NCBI GenBank assembly: GCA_965200355.1
Contig: OZ241351.1
Span: forward strand, 1,178,001-1,242,000
Source of the DNA: Bin18 sp965200355
GTDB taxonomy: Bacteria > Desulfobacterota > Binatia > Bin18
Direction of reading: 5' to 3'
DNA length: 64,000 bases
Of this stretch, positions 8,144 through 16,597 are shown piece by piece (the stretch's first letter is position 1; each line of letters starts with the position of its first letter). The position numbers were made by a program, and so were the translations under genes. A model generated the notes under the pieces. It saw only the letters and a program-made list of their open reading frames with translations, was not told the origin of the DNA and searched no databases.

Positions 8144-9517
8144 ATGAGTGACGGGCCTGCCAGGCTGGAAGAATATGCCCCAGCCTCTCCCCTGACGATT
8201 GACGAATATGAGCCCTATATCGGCCGGGAACGGGTCGCGGCGCTCGCGCAGCTGGCGGCTCCCGTTGCGGGCAAAGGCTGGGCCAATATCAACTCGACCT
8301 TTGTCGGCGGTGGCGTGGCGGAGATGCTGCGCAGTGTGATTCCACTTGCCGGCTCGCTCGGCGTCGAGGCGCGCTGGTTCACTATCCAGGGGCATGAGGC
8401 GTTTTTTCAGGTCACCAAGAAGTTTCACAATACCCTCCAGGGCGTGGACCAGCCGCTGTCCCTTGAGGAGCTATTTGAAACCTATTTGGACAATCTGGCC
8501 GCTCATCACGCAAATGCGCCCATCGAATCGGACCTGATCGTTGTCCACGACCCTCAACCCGCGGCGCTGATTATGAGCGGCCTCCTCATGGGCAATGTGC
8601 TGTGGCGGTGTCATATTGATACGTCAACGCCGAACCAGACGGTGTGGCGTTTCCTGGCACCCTATCTCAACCAGTACGCCGGGGCGATTTTTACCATGCC
8701 CGAGTTTGTCGGACCGGGGCTCCAGATTCCCCAATACCAGATTACGCCGTGCATAGACCCGCGGGCAGAAAAAAACCGGCAGTATACCGAAACCCAGGCC
8801 AAAGAGGTGCTCGCTCCACTGTTCCAGCAGCACGCGATTGACCCGGACCGTCCGATCCTCGCCGCCATTTCACGCTATGACATCCACAAAAATCAGGGGT
8901 CCATCCTGCGCGCCTTCAAACGGCTGCGTCAACGCCAGACCTATGACCCGGCCCCCTACCTCATTTTTCTGGGCAACACCGCCACCGACGACCCCGAAGG
9001 CGCGGCCATGCTGGAGCAGCTGCAAGCGCAAGCTGGTGCTGACCCCGACATCCGCTTCTGGGTCAATGTCGAAAACAACGATCAGGTCGTCGGGTCGCTG
9101 ATGCGACTGGCCCAGGGCTTTGTCCATGTCTCAACCCGGGAAGGCTTTGGCCTGGTCGTGTCCGAGGCGCTCTGGCAGGGCACCCCGGTCATTGGCTCGC
9201 GTGTCGGAGGGATTGTGCAGCAGGTCGTTGACGGACAGACGGGCTATCTGGTTGAACCGCTGGACGTTGACGCGATTGCGGCAAATATGGCGCGAATTCT
9301 TGAGGAGCCAGAGCAAACGGCCCACCTCGGCAGACAGGCCCAGGAACACGTGCGCCGACACTTCCTGTTGCCAGAACTGGTCCGACGCTATCTGCTCCTG
9401 CTCCGCTATTACAGCGGGGTGGACCGAGACTACCCGGCTTTTCGCCTGAACCCAACCAGCTATCGCGAGCGGCTGGCCAGCCTCGTGGCTGCTACGCAGG
9501 GGGGTGGCGCAAGATAG
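8144..9517 (+). CDS. GT4 glycosyltransferase, trehalose synthase (TreT)-like
   Basis: A 457-residue GT-B glycosyltransferase. The N-terminal half has the TreT-type opening (WANINSTFVGGGVAEML near residue 45) and SDLIVVHDPQPAAL, and the C-terminal half carries the GT4 nucleotide-sugar motif REGFGLVVSEALW (about 330-342) with the two conserved Glu residues. TreT makes trehalose reversibly from NDP-glucose and glucose in the cytoplasm. The gene is preceded by AGAAGGACAGACAGC as a weak ribosome site and is followed after 15 bases by rfbB, so it may share the nucleotide-sugar operon. A different acceptor cannot be ruled out. Confidence 0.8.
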   Translation: MSDGPARLEEYAPASPLTIDEYEPYIGRERVAALAQLAAPVAGKGWANINSTFVGGGVAEMLRSVIPLAGSLGVEARWFTIQGHEAFFQVTKKFHNTLQGVDQPLSLEELFETYLDNLAAHHANAPIESDLIVVHDPQPAALIMSGLLMGNVLWRCHIDTSTPNQTVWRFLAPYLNQYAGAIFTMPEFVGPGLQIPQYQITPCIDPRAEKNRQYTETQAKEVLAPLFQQHAIDPDRPILAAISRYDIHKNQGSILRAFKRLRQRQTYDPAPYLIFLGNTATDDPEGAAMLEQLQAQAGADPDIRFWVNVENNDQVVGSLMRLAQGFVHVSTREGFGLVVSEALWQGTPVIGSRVGGIVQQVVDGQTGYLVEPLDVDAIAANMARILEEPEQTAHLGRQAQEHVRRHFLLPELVRRYLLLLRYYSGVDRDYPAFRLNPTSYRERLASLVAATQGGGAR

Positions 9518-9532
9518 GGGGCCCGGGGACGT

Positions 9533-10633
9533 ATGGAGACCATGCTGATCACTGGCGGGGCAGGGTTTATTGGGAGTCATCTGGTCCGTCTCGCCCTGGC
9601 CGAAACAACCGCCTGTGTCGTTATCGCTGATAAGCTGACGTATGCTGGCAGTCTGCACAATCTTGAAGACGTCCTCCACCATCCGCGTGTGATTTTTTCC
9701 CGGACCGATATCGCCGAGCAGCCGGCGGTGGCCGAATTATTCCACACGCATCGCCCCCAGGCCGTGGTGAATTGTGCCGCCGAGACCCACGTGGACCGCT
9801 CGATTGACACCCCCTGGCCCTTTGTGGAAACGAATCTGATTGGGACATTTTATTTGCTGGAGGAAGCCCGAAAATATGTGGCCGCCTTGGGGGCTCAGGA
9901 GCAGTTTCGCTTTTTGCACGTCTCGACAGACGAGGTCTACGGCAGCCTGGGGCCGCTGGGGAGCTTTTCCGAATCCAGCCCCTATGCGCCGAATTCGCCG
10001 TATTCCGCCTCAAAGGCCAGCGCCGATCATTTTGTCCGCGCCTATTATGAGACGTATGGTCTGTCCACGCTGATTACCAATTGTTCCAATAATTACGGCC
10101 CCTACCAGTTTCCAGAAAAACTCATTCCGCTGATGATTCTGAACGCGCTTGAGGGGAAACCGCTGCCCCTCTATGGAGATGGACAACACGTCCGTGACTG
10201 GCTGCACGTTGAAGACCACTGTCGAGGCATCTTGCTGGCTTTGCGCCAGGGCAAGAGTGGGGAACACTATCATATCGGAGGCGGGGAGGAGTGGACCAAT
10301 CGGGCGGTGGTTGAGCAGATCTGTACCAATCTTGAAGCACTGCTGCCGGCCTCAAGCAATGCGGCGCTCAAGAAGCGAGGTCTGACTGCCTACGCCGACC
10401 TGCTGACATTGGTGACCGACCGTCCTGGCCATGACCGGCGCTATGCTATCGATGCCACAAAAATCAGCACCCGTCTCGGCTGGCGGCCACGCTATACGTT
10501 CGCGCAGGGCTTGGCGCAGACGGTCCGCTGGTATGTGGACAATCGGCGGTGGTGCGAAGCCATAGGGACGGACAGGTATAACCGAGAGCGTCTGGGCTTA
10601 GGTGGGACGCCCCGGATAAAGGATAGCGCGTGA
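9533..10633 (+). CDS. rfbB: dTDP-glucose 4,6-dehydratase
   Basis: A 366-residue extended short-chain dehydrogenase. The NAD-binding loop GGAGFIGS (residues 8-15), STDEVYG (about 131-137, catalytic Thr/Asp/Glu) and YSASK (157-161, catalytic Tyr/Lys) are all intact, and NCSNNYGPYQFPEKLIPL is specific for this enzyme. It converts dTDP-glucose to dTDP-4-keto-6-deoxyglucose, the second step to dTDP-rhamnose and related deoxysugars for surface polysaccharide. It heads a tight rfbB-rfbA-rfbC run: its stop overlaps the GTG start of rfbA in a GTGA junction, which suggests translational coupling. An ATG nine bases further in (9542) is a possible alternative start. Confidence 0.95.
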   Translation: METMLITGGAGFIGSHLVRLALAETTACVVIADKLTYAGSLHNLEDVLHHPRVIFSRTDIAEQPAVAELFHTHRPQAVVNCAAETHVDRSIDTPWPFVETNLIGTFYLLEEARKYVAALGAQEQFRFLHVSTDEVYGSLGPLGSFSESSPYAPNSPYSASKASADHFVRAYYETYGLSTLITNCSNNYGPYQFPEKLIPLMILNALEGKPLPLYGDGQHVRDWLHVEDHCRGILLALRQGKSGEHYHIGGGEEWTNRAVVEQICTNLEALLPASSNAALKKRGLTAYADLLTLVTDRPGHDRRYAIDATKISTRLGWRPRYTFAQGLAQTVRWYVDNRRWCEAIGTDRYNRERLGLGGTPRIKDSA

Positions 10634-11505
10634 AAGGCATTATCCTCGCTGGCGGCTCTGGTACGCGGCTCGCTCCCATCACCCGGGCGGTCAGCAAACA
10701 GCTCATGCCCGTCTACGACAAACCCATGATCTATTACCCGCTCTCTACGCTGATGCTGGCGGGGATTCGTCAGGTCCTGGTTATTACCACGCCCCATGAG
10801 CAGGACGGCTTCCGGCGTCTCTTACAGGATGGCCGGTGGCTGGGCCTCGATATTCAGTATGCGACGCAACCCCGGCCTGAAGGCATTGCCCAAGCCTTTC
10901 TGATTGGCCGCGATTTCATTGGCCGTGACGCAGTTGCGCTGGTGCTCGGTGATAATATCTTCTATGGCCACGGCTTCCCGGACTCACTGCGGGTAGCGAC
11001 TCAGCGCACGAGTGGGGCGACCATTTTTGCCTATCAAGTCCGCAATCCAGAGCAGTACGGCGTGGTGGAATTTGACGCCCAAGGACGGGCCGTCGGGCTC
11101 GAAGAGAAGCCGGCCACTCCGCGCTCAAGCTATGCGGTCACCGGGCTCTATTTCTACGATAATCGGATTGTCTCTCTTGCCGCCGCCCTCAGACCCTCCA
11201 AGCGGGGAGAGCTGGAAATCACGGATGTGAATCGCGCCTATCTTCGCTTGGGAGGTCTGCATGTGGAAAAACTGGGCCGCGGCATCGCCTGGCTGGATAC
11301 CGGGACGCATGAGTCGCTGCTCCAGGCCTCGAATTTCATTCAAGCGCTCCAGGAGCGGCAGGGCTTGATGGTCGCCTGTGTCGAAGAAATTGCCTATACT
11401 CTGGGATATATTTCTGAAGCCGCGGTGTTCCAGCAGGCCCAGCGCATGAGGGGTAATGCCTACGGCCAATACCTCTTCCGTTTGATTCAGCCTGAAGGGG
11501 AGTAG
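10630..11505 (+). CDS. rfbA: Glucose-1-phosphate thymidylyltransferase
   Basis: A 291-residue nucleotidyltransferase that makes dTDP-glucose from dTTP and glucose-1-phosphate, the entry step of dTDP-deoxysugar synthesis. The signature GGSGTRLAP lies at residues 8-16, with KPMIYYPLSTLMLAGI, LGDNIFYGHG and WLDTGTHESLL following in the standard order and full family length. The start is a GTG overlapping the stop of rfbB by four bases, and rfbC starts 9 bases after the stop. Confidence 0.95.
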   Translation: MKGIILAGGSGTRLAPITRAVSKQLMPVYDKPMIYYPLSTLMLAGIRQVLVITTPHEQDGFRRLLQDGRWLGLDIQYATQPRPEGIAQAFLIGRDFIGRDAVALVLGDNIFYGHGFPDSLRVATQRTSGATIFAYQVRNPEQYGVVEFDAQGRAVGLEEKPATPRSSYAVTGLYFYDNRIVSLAAALRPSKRGELEITDVNRAYLRLGGLHVEKLGRGIAWLDTGTHESLLQASNFIQALQERQGLMVACVEEIAYTLGYISEAAVFQQAQRMRGNAYGQYLFRLIQPEGE

Positions 11506-11514
11506 AGGGGAGAC

Positions 11515-12087
11515 ATGCGCTTTCTCCAGACCAGCCTCCCAGGCGTAACCGTGGTTGAACCGGACGTGTACCACGATGCACGCGGTTTCTTCCTCGAAAC
11601 CTACCACGCCCGGACCTATCACGCCGGCGGGATTACGGCGACTTTTGTCCAAGATAATCATTCTCAATCGTCGTATGGCACCCTCCGTGGGCTCCACACT
11701 CAGAGGCAGCATCCTCAAGGAAAACTGGTCTGGGCCTTGGAAGGCGAGATTTTTGACGTGGCGGTGGATATTCGGCGCGGGTCAGCAACCTTTGCCCAAT
11801 GGACCAGCGTTGTGCTCTCCGCCAAAAATTTTCGTCAGCTGTATATTCCCCCTGGCTTTGCCCACGGCTTTGCTGTCCTGAGCGAACGCGCCCAAGTGCT
11901 CTATAAGTGTACGGATTTCCATGATCCGCATGATGAAATCGGCTTGGCCTGGAACGATCCAGATATTGGCATTGCGTGGCCGGTGCAGGCCCCGCTGCTC
12001 TCAGAAAAGGACCTGGCTGCTCCGTTCCTGCGGGACGTTGAAGCCTCCTTACCCCTCTTTCAGCCAGGGGCAGATACCAGTGCTTAG
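11515..12087 (+). CDS. rfbC: dTDP-4-dehydrorhamnose 3,5-epimerase
   Basis: A 190-residue cupin-fold epimerase. GTLRGLHTQ (about 58-66, catalytic His), IFDVAVDIRRGS (Asp of the His-Asp pair) and YIPPGFAHGF are the family's active-site strands. It epimerises dTDP-4-keto-6-deoxyglucose at C3 and C5 to give dTDP-4-keto-L-rhamnose. The ATG has GGGGAG three to eight bases upstream. The reductase gene rfbD, needed to finish dTDP-L-rhamnose, does not follow; the next gene is uppP after a hairpin repeat. Confidence 0.94.
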   Translation: MRFLQTSLPGVTVVEPDVYHDARGFFLETYHARTYHAGGITATFVQDNHSQSSYGTLRGLHTQRQHPQGKLVWALEGEIFDVAVDIRRGSATFAQWTSVVLSAKNFRQLYIPPGFAHGFAVLSERAQVLYKCTDFHDPHDEIGLAWNDPDIGIAWPVQAPLLSEKDLAAPFLRDVEASLPLFQPGADTSA

Positions 12088-12107
12088 GGCTGGGGAGCCG
12101 CGCGCTC

Positions 12108-12131
12108 GTCATTCCCGTGAAGACGGGAATC
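12108..12131. repeat. Interspersed palindromic repeat, copy 2 (ATTCCCGT hairpin)
   Basis: ATTCCCGT (12111-12118) and ACGGGAAT (12123-12130) form the same 8-bp stem as at 8090-8110, with loop GAAG. It lies between rfbC and uppP. It lacks a U-tract, so it is more likely a dispersed repeat than an intrinsic terminator. Confidence 0.75.
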
Positions 12132-12213
12132 GCTCCCCTTGGATGTATTGAGCTCGCGCGAAAAGCTTTCCCTCTGGTCGTCGGCCTCTCTATCGGAAGT
12201 GTATGATAACGGC

Positions 12214-13026
12214 ATGGGATATTTTGACGCCTGTCTGCTTGCCATCCTGCAAGGCTTAACCGAGTTTCTGCCTGTTTCTTCTTCCGGCCACCTCGTCCTG
12301 GTCCAGTATTGCCTTGGCAGCTCAGGGGAGATTGATCTGCTGTATAATATCGCCCTTCATGTTGCGACCGCCGTCGCTCTCCTGATGTATTTTCGGTCCG
12401 ATATTTACGGACTGTGCGCCGGCCTCATGCGCGCCGCCCCGCCTGCGCCGAGCGTCTTCTCTGGGCGCGAAAGACAAACCGTTTTCCATATTGTTCTGGC
12501 CTTGATCCCGACCGCCCTCCTGGGGCTATACCTCGATACTTTTTTCATCCCCTTCTTCATCCGCCCGGATGTCGTCGGATGTATGCTCATCCTGACGGGT
12601 TGCTTGCTCTGGTGGGGCAAGGGACAAGCAGCCCATCCTCCGACAGCCCATATGCACGCGCGTCACGCGCTCATCATCGGAGTCCTTCAGGGTCTTGCCG
12701 TTATCCCGGGCATATCGCGTTCTGGGGCGACGATTACCGGGGGGATACTGCTTGGCCTCAAGAGAGAACTGGCCGCGCGTTTCTCTTTGCTCATATCCAT
12801 TCCGGCGATTCTTGGGGCAACCCTGCTGGAAGTCTCAAAGTTGGAGGAACAGGCCCTGCCGCCACTCGGTCCCTACGTGACGGGTATGCTCGTTGCCGGC
12901 AGCGTCGGCTATGTCGCGATTGCGCTCATCCTCCGCCTCGTCCAACAAGAGCGGTTTCACCTGTTTGCGTGGTATGTCTGGCCCCTCGGTGGGCTGGTGA
13001 GTATCGGCTCCCACCTGCTGGGATAA
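12214..13026 (+). CDS. uppP: Undecaprenyl-diphosphatase
   Basis: A 270-residue polytopic membrane enzyme that dephosphorylates undecaprenyl pyrophosphate to recycle the lipid carrier for peptidoglycan and O-antigen building; loss of activity causes bacitracin sensitivity. The two signature motifs are intact: EGLTEF-type LTEFLPVSSSGHL (about 13-25) with catalytic Glu/Ser/His, and PGISRSGATITGG (about 164-176). About seven membrane helices are visible. I chose the ATG at 12214 because it starts just before the first helix (FDACLLAILQG); an in-frame start at 12139 would add 25 residues without homologous features. Confidence 0.93.
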   Translation: MGYFDACLLAILQGLTEFLPVSSSGHLVLVQYCLGSSGEIDLLYNIALHVATAVALLMYFRSDIYGLCAGLMRAAPPAPSVFSGRERQTVFHIVLALIPTALLGLYLDTFFIPFFIRPDVVGCMLILTGCLLWWGKGQAAHPPTAHMHARHALIIGVLQGLAVIPGISRSGATITGGILLGLKRELAARFSLLISIPAILGATLLEVSKLEEQALPPLGPYVTGMLVAGSVGYVAIALILRLVQQERFHLFAWYVWPLGGLVSIGSHLLG

Positions 13027-13050
13027 GCGTTGTCAGGCCGGAGGCGAGGG

Positions 13051-13539
13051 TTATTCTTCCGTCTTGATGACGGTGGAAGGGAGGGTGTCAGCCGATGCGC
13101 CGATCCGAATGATGAGTGTCCCGCCTTGGTGTTTGCGTCCACCGACAAAAAGCATACCCCGATTCGGAATGGACAACAGCGTACTCATCAGCGGAGAGGG
13201 GGAAGCGCCTTCCATCAGCATCACGTGCAGCGCAATCTGTTCGTTCACATACTCTTTTGGAACGACCTGGAGAAACCGTCCTCCGGGCAAAGAGAAATTG
13301 GCCTGTTTGCCGAAGCTGACGTTGCGACGTTCCTCCTGTACCAGGCGATAGGCAGAATAGCGGAAGGCCAAAAGCTGCGCGCGCATTCCGGTCAGACGAT
13401 TGTCAAATTCGTGTGAGGCGTCGGTGGCCAGGACCGTCTCCACACGGATACGAACCATCTCCCCTGCGGCACCTGAGACGGGACACAGGAGAAGCCCGAG
13501 GACGACTGACACAAAAAGAGACAAGCGCCACAGGTTCAT
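13051..13539 (-). CDS. Exported protein of unknown function in sigma-factor operon
   Basis: A 162-residue protein that I do not recognise. Residues 1-26 form a clear signal peptide (LSLFVSVVLGLLLCPVSGAAG), so the mature chain is periplasmic or surface-located. The rest is predicted mostly beta, with VRIRVETVLATDASHEFD, SLPGGRFLQVVP and GGTLIIRIGASADT as distinct strands and no cysteines. Its ATG overlaps the stop of the anti-sigma gene (ATGA), so the two are translated together. In this third position of an ECF operon it may be a co-regulator of the anti-sigma factor (as RseB is) or an output protein; neither can be decided from sequence. Confidence 0.7.
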   Translation of the reverse strand: MNLWRLSLFVSVVLGLLLCPVSGAAGEMVRIRVETVLATDASHEFDNRLTGMRAQLLAFRYSAYRLVQEERRNVSFGKQANFSLPGGRFLQVVPKEYVNEQIALHVMLMEGASPSPLMSTLLSIPNRGMLFVGGRKHQGGTLIIRIGASADTLPSTVIKTEE

Positions 13540-14090
13540 GGCCGCTCTTCCCCTAGTATTTCATCGATCCAGATCACCGTGGCATTGCTCGTCGGTTCAT
13601 TCCAGACCAAGACGGTCGAGGTCGCAGAAAGAGATTCGATCTGCGCTTGATTTTTGAGGGCGACGAGCAGCGGCTTCTTGGCAGCCGGGATATGCACAGA
13701 CCCTCTCGAAGTTGGGAGCTGAGTAGAGGCAGCCGCGGTGAAAAGACATAATCCGACAGCCGTAGCCCAGGCCGGAATATGCCACGAAGAAAAGGGGTGC
13801 CACGGTCTACGCCAGAGTCGCAAACGATTCGCCCACTGACTCGTCAGCGATGGAGGGGGGGCCGCTAGTCCCTGCTCAATCCGAGGCCAGAAATCTGAGA
13901 AATCAATGCGCGAGACCTCCTCGGCGAGTGCCTGAGACAGGGCCGCGTGGGTGCGTCCGAGCCGCTGCATCTGGCCGGCACACTCTGGACAAGCGGCGAT
14001 CTGCGCGGCGGCTTCGTCACGCTGTGCCTCACCAAGCTCGTTGTCGTACACAAGGGAGATGAGTTGTGAGGAGTGGGAACATCTCGCCAT
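13536..14090 (-). CDS. Zinc-finger (zf-HC2) anti-sigma factor
   Basis: A 184-residue single-pass membrane protein. The cytoplasmic N-terminus has the anti-sigma zinc motif in which His (CSHSSQLISLVYDNEL) is followed by CPECAGQ, matching HxxxCxxC-type ZAS domains; a membrane helix near residue 110 (HIPAWATAVGLCLFTAAA) and a short periplasmic part follow. It would hold the ECF factor encoded just upstream at the membrane until a signal triggers proteolysis or a shape change. The ATG at 14088-14090 begins right before the domain; a TTG at 14165 would extend it with proline-rich sequence and is less likely. Confidence 0.8.
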   Translation of the reverse strand: MARCSHSSQLISLVYDNELGEAQRDEAAAQIAACPECAGQMQRLGRTHAALSQALAEEVSRIDFSDFWPRIEQGLAAPPPSLTSQWANRLRLWRRPWHPFSSWHIPAWATAVGLCLFTAAASTQLPTSRGSVHIPAAKKPLLVALKNQAQIESLSATSTVLVWNEPTSNATVIWIDEILGEERP

Positions 14091-14195
14091 ACGTTGGGCT
14101 ATCCTGAATCTTAACAGGCTTCCGTCCTCACGGTGTGAGGACGGGGGAGGGCTGGTGGGTGACAAACGAGAGGAATCATAGGCCGGCAGTCTTGG

Positions 14196-14768
14196 TCAGA
14201 GGGCGCGCCCGAGGCGTTTTTGCAGCCTTTTTCTGGCATAGTGCAGGCGACTCATCACCGTTCCCCTGGAACACTGGAGGGCGTGACTGATCTCTTCGTA
14301 GGACAGCCCCTCAACCGCTCGTAGTAATATGACGGTTTTATGGGCCGGCGTCAACTCGTTCAGAGCGGCCCGTATCTGCTGTCCAAGTTCGCGCTCGGCA
14401 ACGCGGTCTGAAGGATCGCGGCCTTGTGTATCTGGAATGCTCTCAATCCAATCTTCATCGTCATCCCCCCTTGACTGATGTCGCTCGAATAGTGCTCTGC
14501 GGCTGCGTTGCCGTTGCCGATCAATAGAGAGATTGACAACGATGCGATACAGCCAGGTGTAAAAACTGGACGCTTCCTTAAACGTGCCGATGCTCGTAAA
14601 AACCTTGGTAAATGCTTCCTGGGCGACCTCAAGGGCGTCTTCACGGTCGTGGAGCATGCCCAGCGCAATGGCCACGGCCTTGCGTTGATACCGCTCAACC
14701 AGTTCTTGAAACGCCTGCCGGTCATCCTGCTTGCAACGCCGGACCAGTTCCCAATCGCTTACTTCCAC
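14196..14768 (-). CDS. ECF RNA polymerase sigma factor (RpoE type)
   Basis: A 190-residue two-domain sigma factor. Region 2 (DALEVAQEAFTKVFTSI and FYTWLYRIVVNLSIDRQRQ) and region 4 (LPELTPAHK-like NELTPAHKTVILLRAVEGL then a helix-turn-helix YEEISHALQCSRGTVMSRL) are complete, and the linker is rich in Asp/Glu. It directs RNA polymerase to an extracytoplasmic stress or envelope regulon. It starts with GTG at 14766-14768 with GGA five bases before it, and the anti-sigma gene follows 105 bases downstream on the same strand. Autoregulation is usual for such operons but I did not find a convincing ECF promoter. Confidence 0.92.
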   Translation of the reverse strand: MEVSDWELVRRCKQDDRQAFQELVERYQRKAVAIALGMLHDREDALEVAQEAFTKVFTSIGTFKEASSFYTWLYRIVVNLSIDRQRQRSRRALFERHQSRGDDDEDWIESIPDTQGRDPSDRVAERELGQQIRAALNELTPAHKTVILLRAVEGLSYEEISHALQCSRGTVMSRLHYARKRLQKRLGRAL

Positions 14769-15070
14769 TGTTTTCCAGCATCCTTTGGGTGAGACGAGAA
14801 AGGAGACTTCCTATTCAGCACAAAGTCGCGGAGCAACACGAAAGGGGGCTCCAGGCCACAATAACCGAGCCGGCTTTTTCCTGACAGTCCATCGCTCGCT
14901 GAGGAGGAGCAGGGCCGGAATGGCGCAGGGGCGTGCTCGTCCAACAGCGGCAGGTACACCTGGGCTGCCCGTGGTCAACTTGACAAACGGGGCAACCGGT
15001 CTTAAAAGTTGCTGCCAAAAGTGGATTTTCATCAGCTCGTGTATTGCCCCTTCTCAGGCGTAACAAGACC
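14769..15070. other. Divergent intergenic region
   Basis: 302 bases between the ECF sigma gene (minus) and the ABC operon (plus). Short open frames here lack ribosome sites and domain features. The only signal I support is the possible promoter at 14980-15007. Confidence 0.5.
14980..15007 (+). promoter_or_regulatory. Possible sigma-70 promoter of the ABC operon
   Basis: A perfect -35 hexamer TTGACA (14980-14985) and TTAAAA (15002-15007) as -10 are separated by 16 bases, 64 bases before the ABC ATPase start. The -10 matches the consensus at 4 of 6 bases. Confidence 0.4.
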
Positions 15071-15826
15071 ATGATAGAAGTACGAAATCTTACGAAACGC
15101 TACGGCGACTTGACTGCGGTGTCTGATATCTCCTTTCAGGCCGAGTCCGGTCAGATTCTCGGATTTCTCGGACCGAACGGTTCTGGGAAAACCACGACCA
15201 TGCGCATTATTACGGGCTTTATGCCGGCAACAATGGGAACCGTCAAAGTCGCGGGCTTCGATATCTTTGATGAGTCCTTTGAGGCCCGCAAACGGATCGG
15301 GTATCTCCCGGAATCCCCGCCGCTCTATAACGATATGACGGTCACCGCGTATTTGCGTTTTGTCGCCCATATCAAAGGCGTGGCGCGTGCAGATATCCCG
15401 GATGCCCTGGACCGGGCGCTGGAACGCTGCGGCCTGACCGATGTCGCCGCTCGTGTCACCGGCTATCTCTCAAAAGGGTATCGGCAACGGGTGGGACTGG
15501 CTCAAGCGATTATTCATAACCCGAGCGTCCTCATCCTGGATGAGCCAACGGTGGGCCTTGATCCGCAACAGATTATTGGCATCCGGTCCCTGATTAAAGA
15601 GCTGGCCGGCGAACACACGGTGATTCTGTCTACGCATATCCTGCCCGAAGTCGCTCAGGTGTGTGAGAAAGTAGTGATTATTAACGCCGGAAAAGTGGTG
15701 GTCGAGGATATGTTAGCCAACCTCGCCCAGGACCAGACTCTCGAAGACGTGTTTCTCACGGCCATTGCCCAAGAAGAGCCAGGAGCGGCGGAAACGGAGG
15801 GAACGGTGGAGGAGGTCGCGGAATGA
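15071..15826 (+). CDS. ABC transporter ATP-binding protein (GldA type)
   Basis: A 251-residue ABC ATPase. Walker A GPNGSGKTT (about 36-44), the signature LSKGYRQRVGLAQAI and Walker B VLILDEPTVGLD are all intact. With the permease and GldG-like protein that follow, it forms the three-part system known as GldA/GldF/GldG in gliding Bacteroidetes, widespread in non-gliding bacteria as an exporter or envelope machine of unknown substrate. The ATG at 15071 is used because the frame's first conserved strand (IEVRNLTKRYG) begins there; no good Shine-Dalgarno is seen. Its stop overlaps the permease start (ATGA). Confidence 0.92.
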   Translation: MIEVRNLTKRYGDLTAVSDISFQAESGQILGFLGPNGSGKTTTMRIITGFMPATMGTVKVAGFDIFDESFEARKRIGYLPESPPLYNDMTVTAYLRFVAHIKGVARADIPDALDRALERCGLTDVAARVTGYLSKGYRQRVGLAQAIIHNPSVLILDEPTVGLDPQQIIGIRSLIKELAGEHTVILSTHILPEVAQVCEKVVIINAGKVVVEDMLANLAQDQTLEDVFLTAIAQEEPGAAETEGTVEEVAE

Positions 15827-16593
15827 GAAATGTATGCACCATCATTGGCAAGGATCTGCGGGCGTATTTTGTCTCGCCCATCGCCTACGTCGTCCTGACC
15901 GGATTTCTCTTGCTGGGCGGTTGGTTTTTCTTCAACCTGCTCTCCCGATTTAATGTGTTGCTCAGTATTTATACGCAGCTCCAGCAGGGAGCGGCAGATC
16001 AGCTGAATCTGAACGAGTTTGTTATTGCTCCGCTGATGCACAACCTGTCTATTGTCCTCGTCATTCTCGTGCCCATGATCACGATGCGCGCCTATGCGGA
16101 AGAAAAAAAAGGCGGCACCTATGAACTCCTTCTGACCTCTCCGCTCCGCACCGGCGATATTGTATTAGGCAAATTCCTGGCCTCGTTTCTTTTCATCTGC
16201 ATCATGCTGGGCCTGACCGGGGTCTACCCGGCGGTGCTGATTGCCTTTGGCAATCCAGAGGTCGGAGTCCTGTTGTCTGGCTATCTCGGCTTGTTGCTGT
16301 TGGCCACTTCTTTTGTCGCCGTCGGGCTCCTCACCTCATCGTTTACCGAAAACCAGATCATTGCCGCGGTGAGCGGGCTGGTGGCTACGCTGCTGCTGTA
16401 TATGATCGGCTGGCCGGCCGACACCGCCGGTGAGGTACTCGGCCCCCTCTTGCGCTATCTCTCCGTCACCGAACATTTTGCCGAAATGGTCAACGGCCTC
16501 ATTGATACGCAAAATCTGGTGTATTTTTTCAGCCTCATCCTGCTGTCCTTATTCTTAACCCAGCGTTCGGTTGAATCGCTGCGCTGGAGGTAG
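15823..16593 (+). CDS. ABC-2 type permease (GldF type)
   Basis: A 256-residue integral membrane protein with six predicted helices, including an N-terminal one (SPIAYVVLTGFLLLGGWFFF) and the pair around IVLVILVPMITMRAYAEEKK; the latter motif (MRxxAEEKKxGTxELLLTSP) is the hallmark of GldF/NosY-like ABC-2 permeases. It forms the membrane channel for the ATPase encoded just upstream, with which it overlaps by four bases. The GldG-like gene starts five bases after its stop. Confidence 0.9.
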   Translation: MRNVCTIIGKDLRAYFVSPIAYVVLTGFLLLGGWFFFNLLSRFNVLLSIYTQLQQGAADQLNLNEFVIAPLMHNLSIVLVILVPMITMRAYAEEKKGGTYELLLTSPLRTGDIVLGKFLASFLFICIMLGLTGVYPAVLIAFGNPEVGVLLSGYLGLLLLATSFVAVGLLTSSFTENQIIAAVSGLVATLLLYMIGWPADTAGEVLGPLLRYLSVTEHFAEMVNGLIDTQNLVYFFSLILLSLFLTQRSVESLRWR

Positions 16594-16597
16594 TGCT

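Noticed and set aside
14731..15063. 110-codon frame in the divergent intergenic region
   Set aside because: It overlaps the sigma gene start, has no ribosome site and no domain; I treat the region as non-coding.
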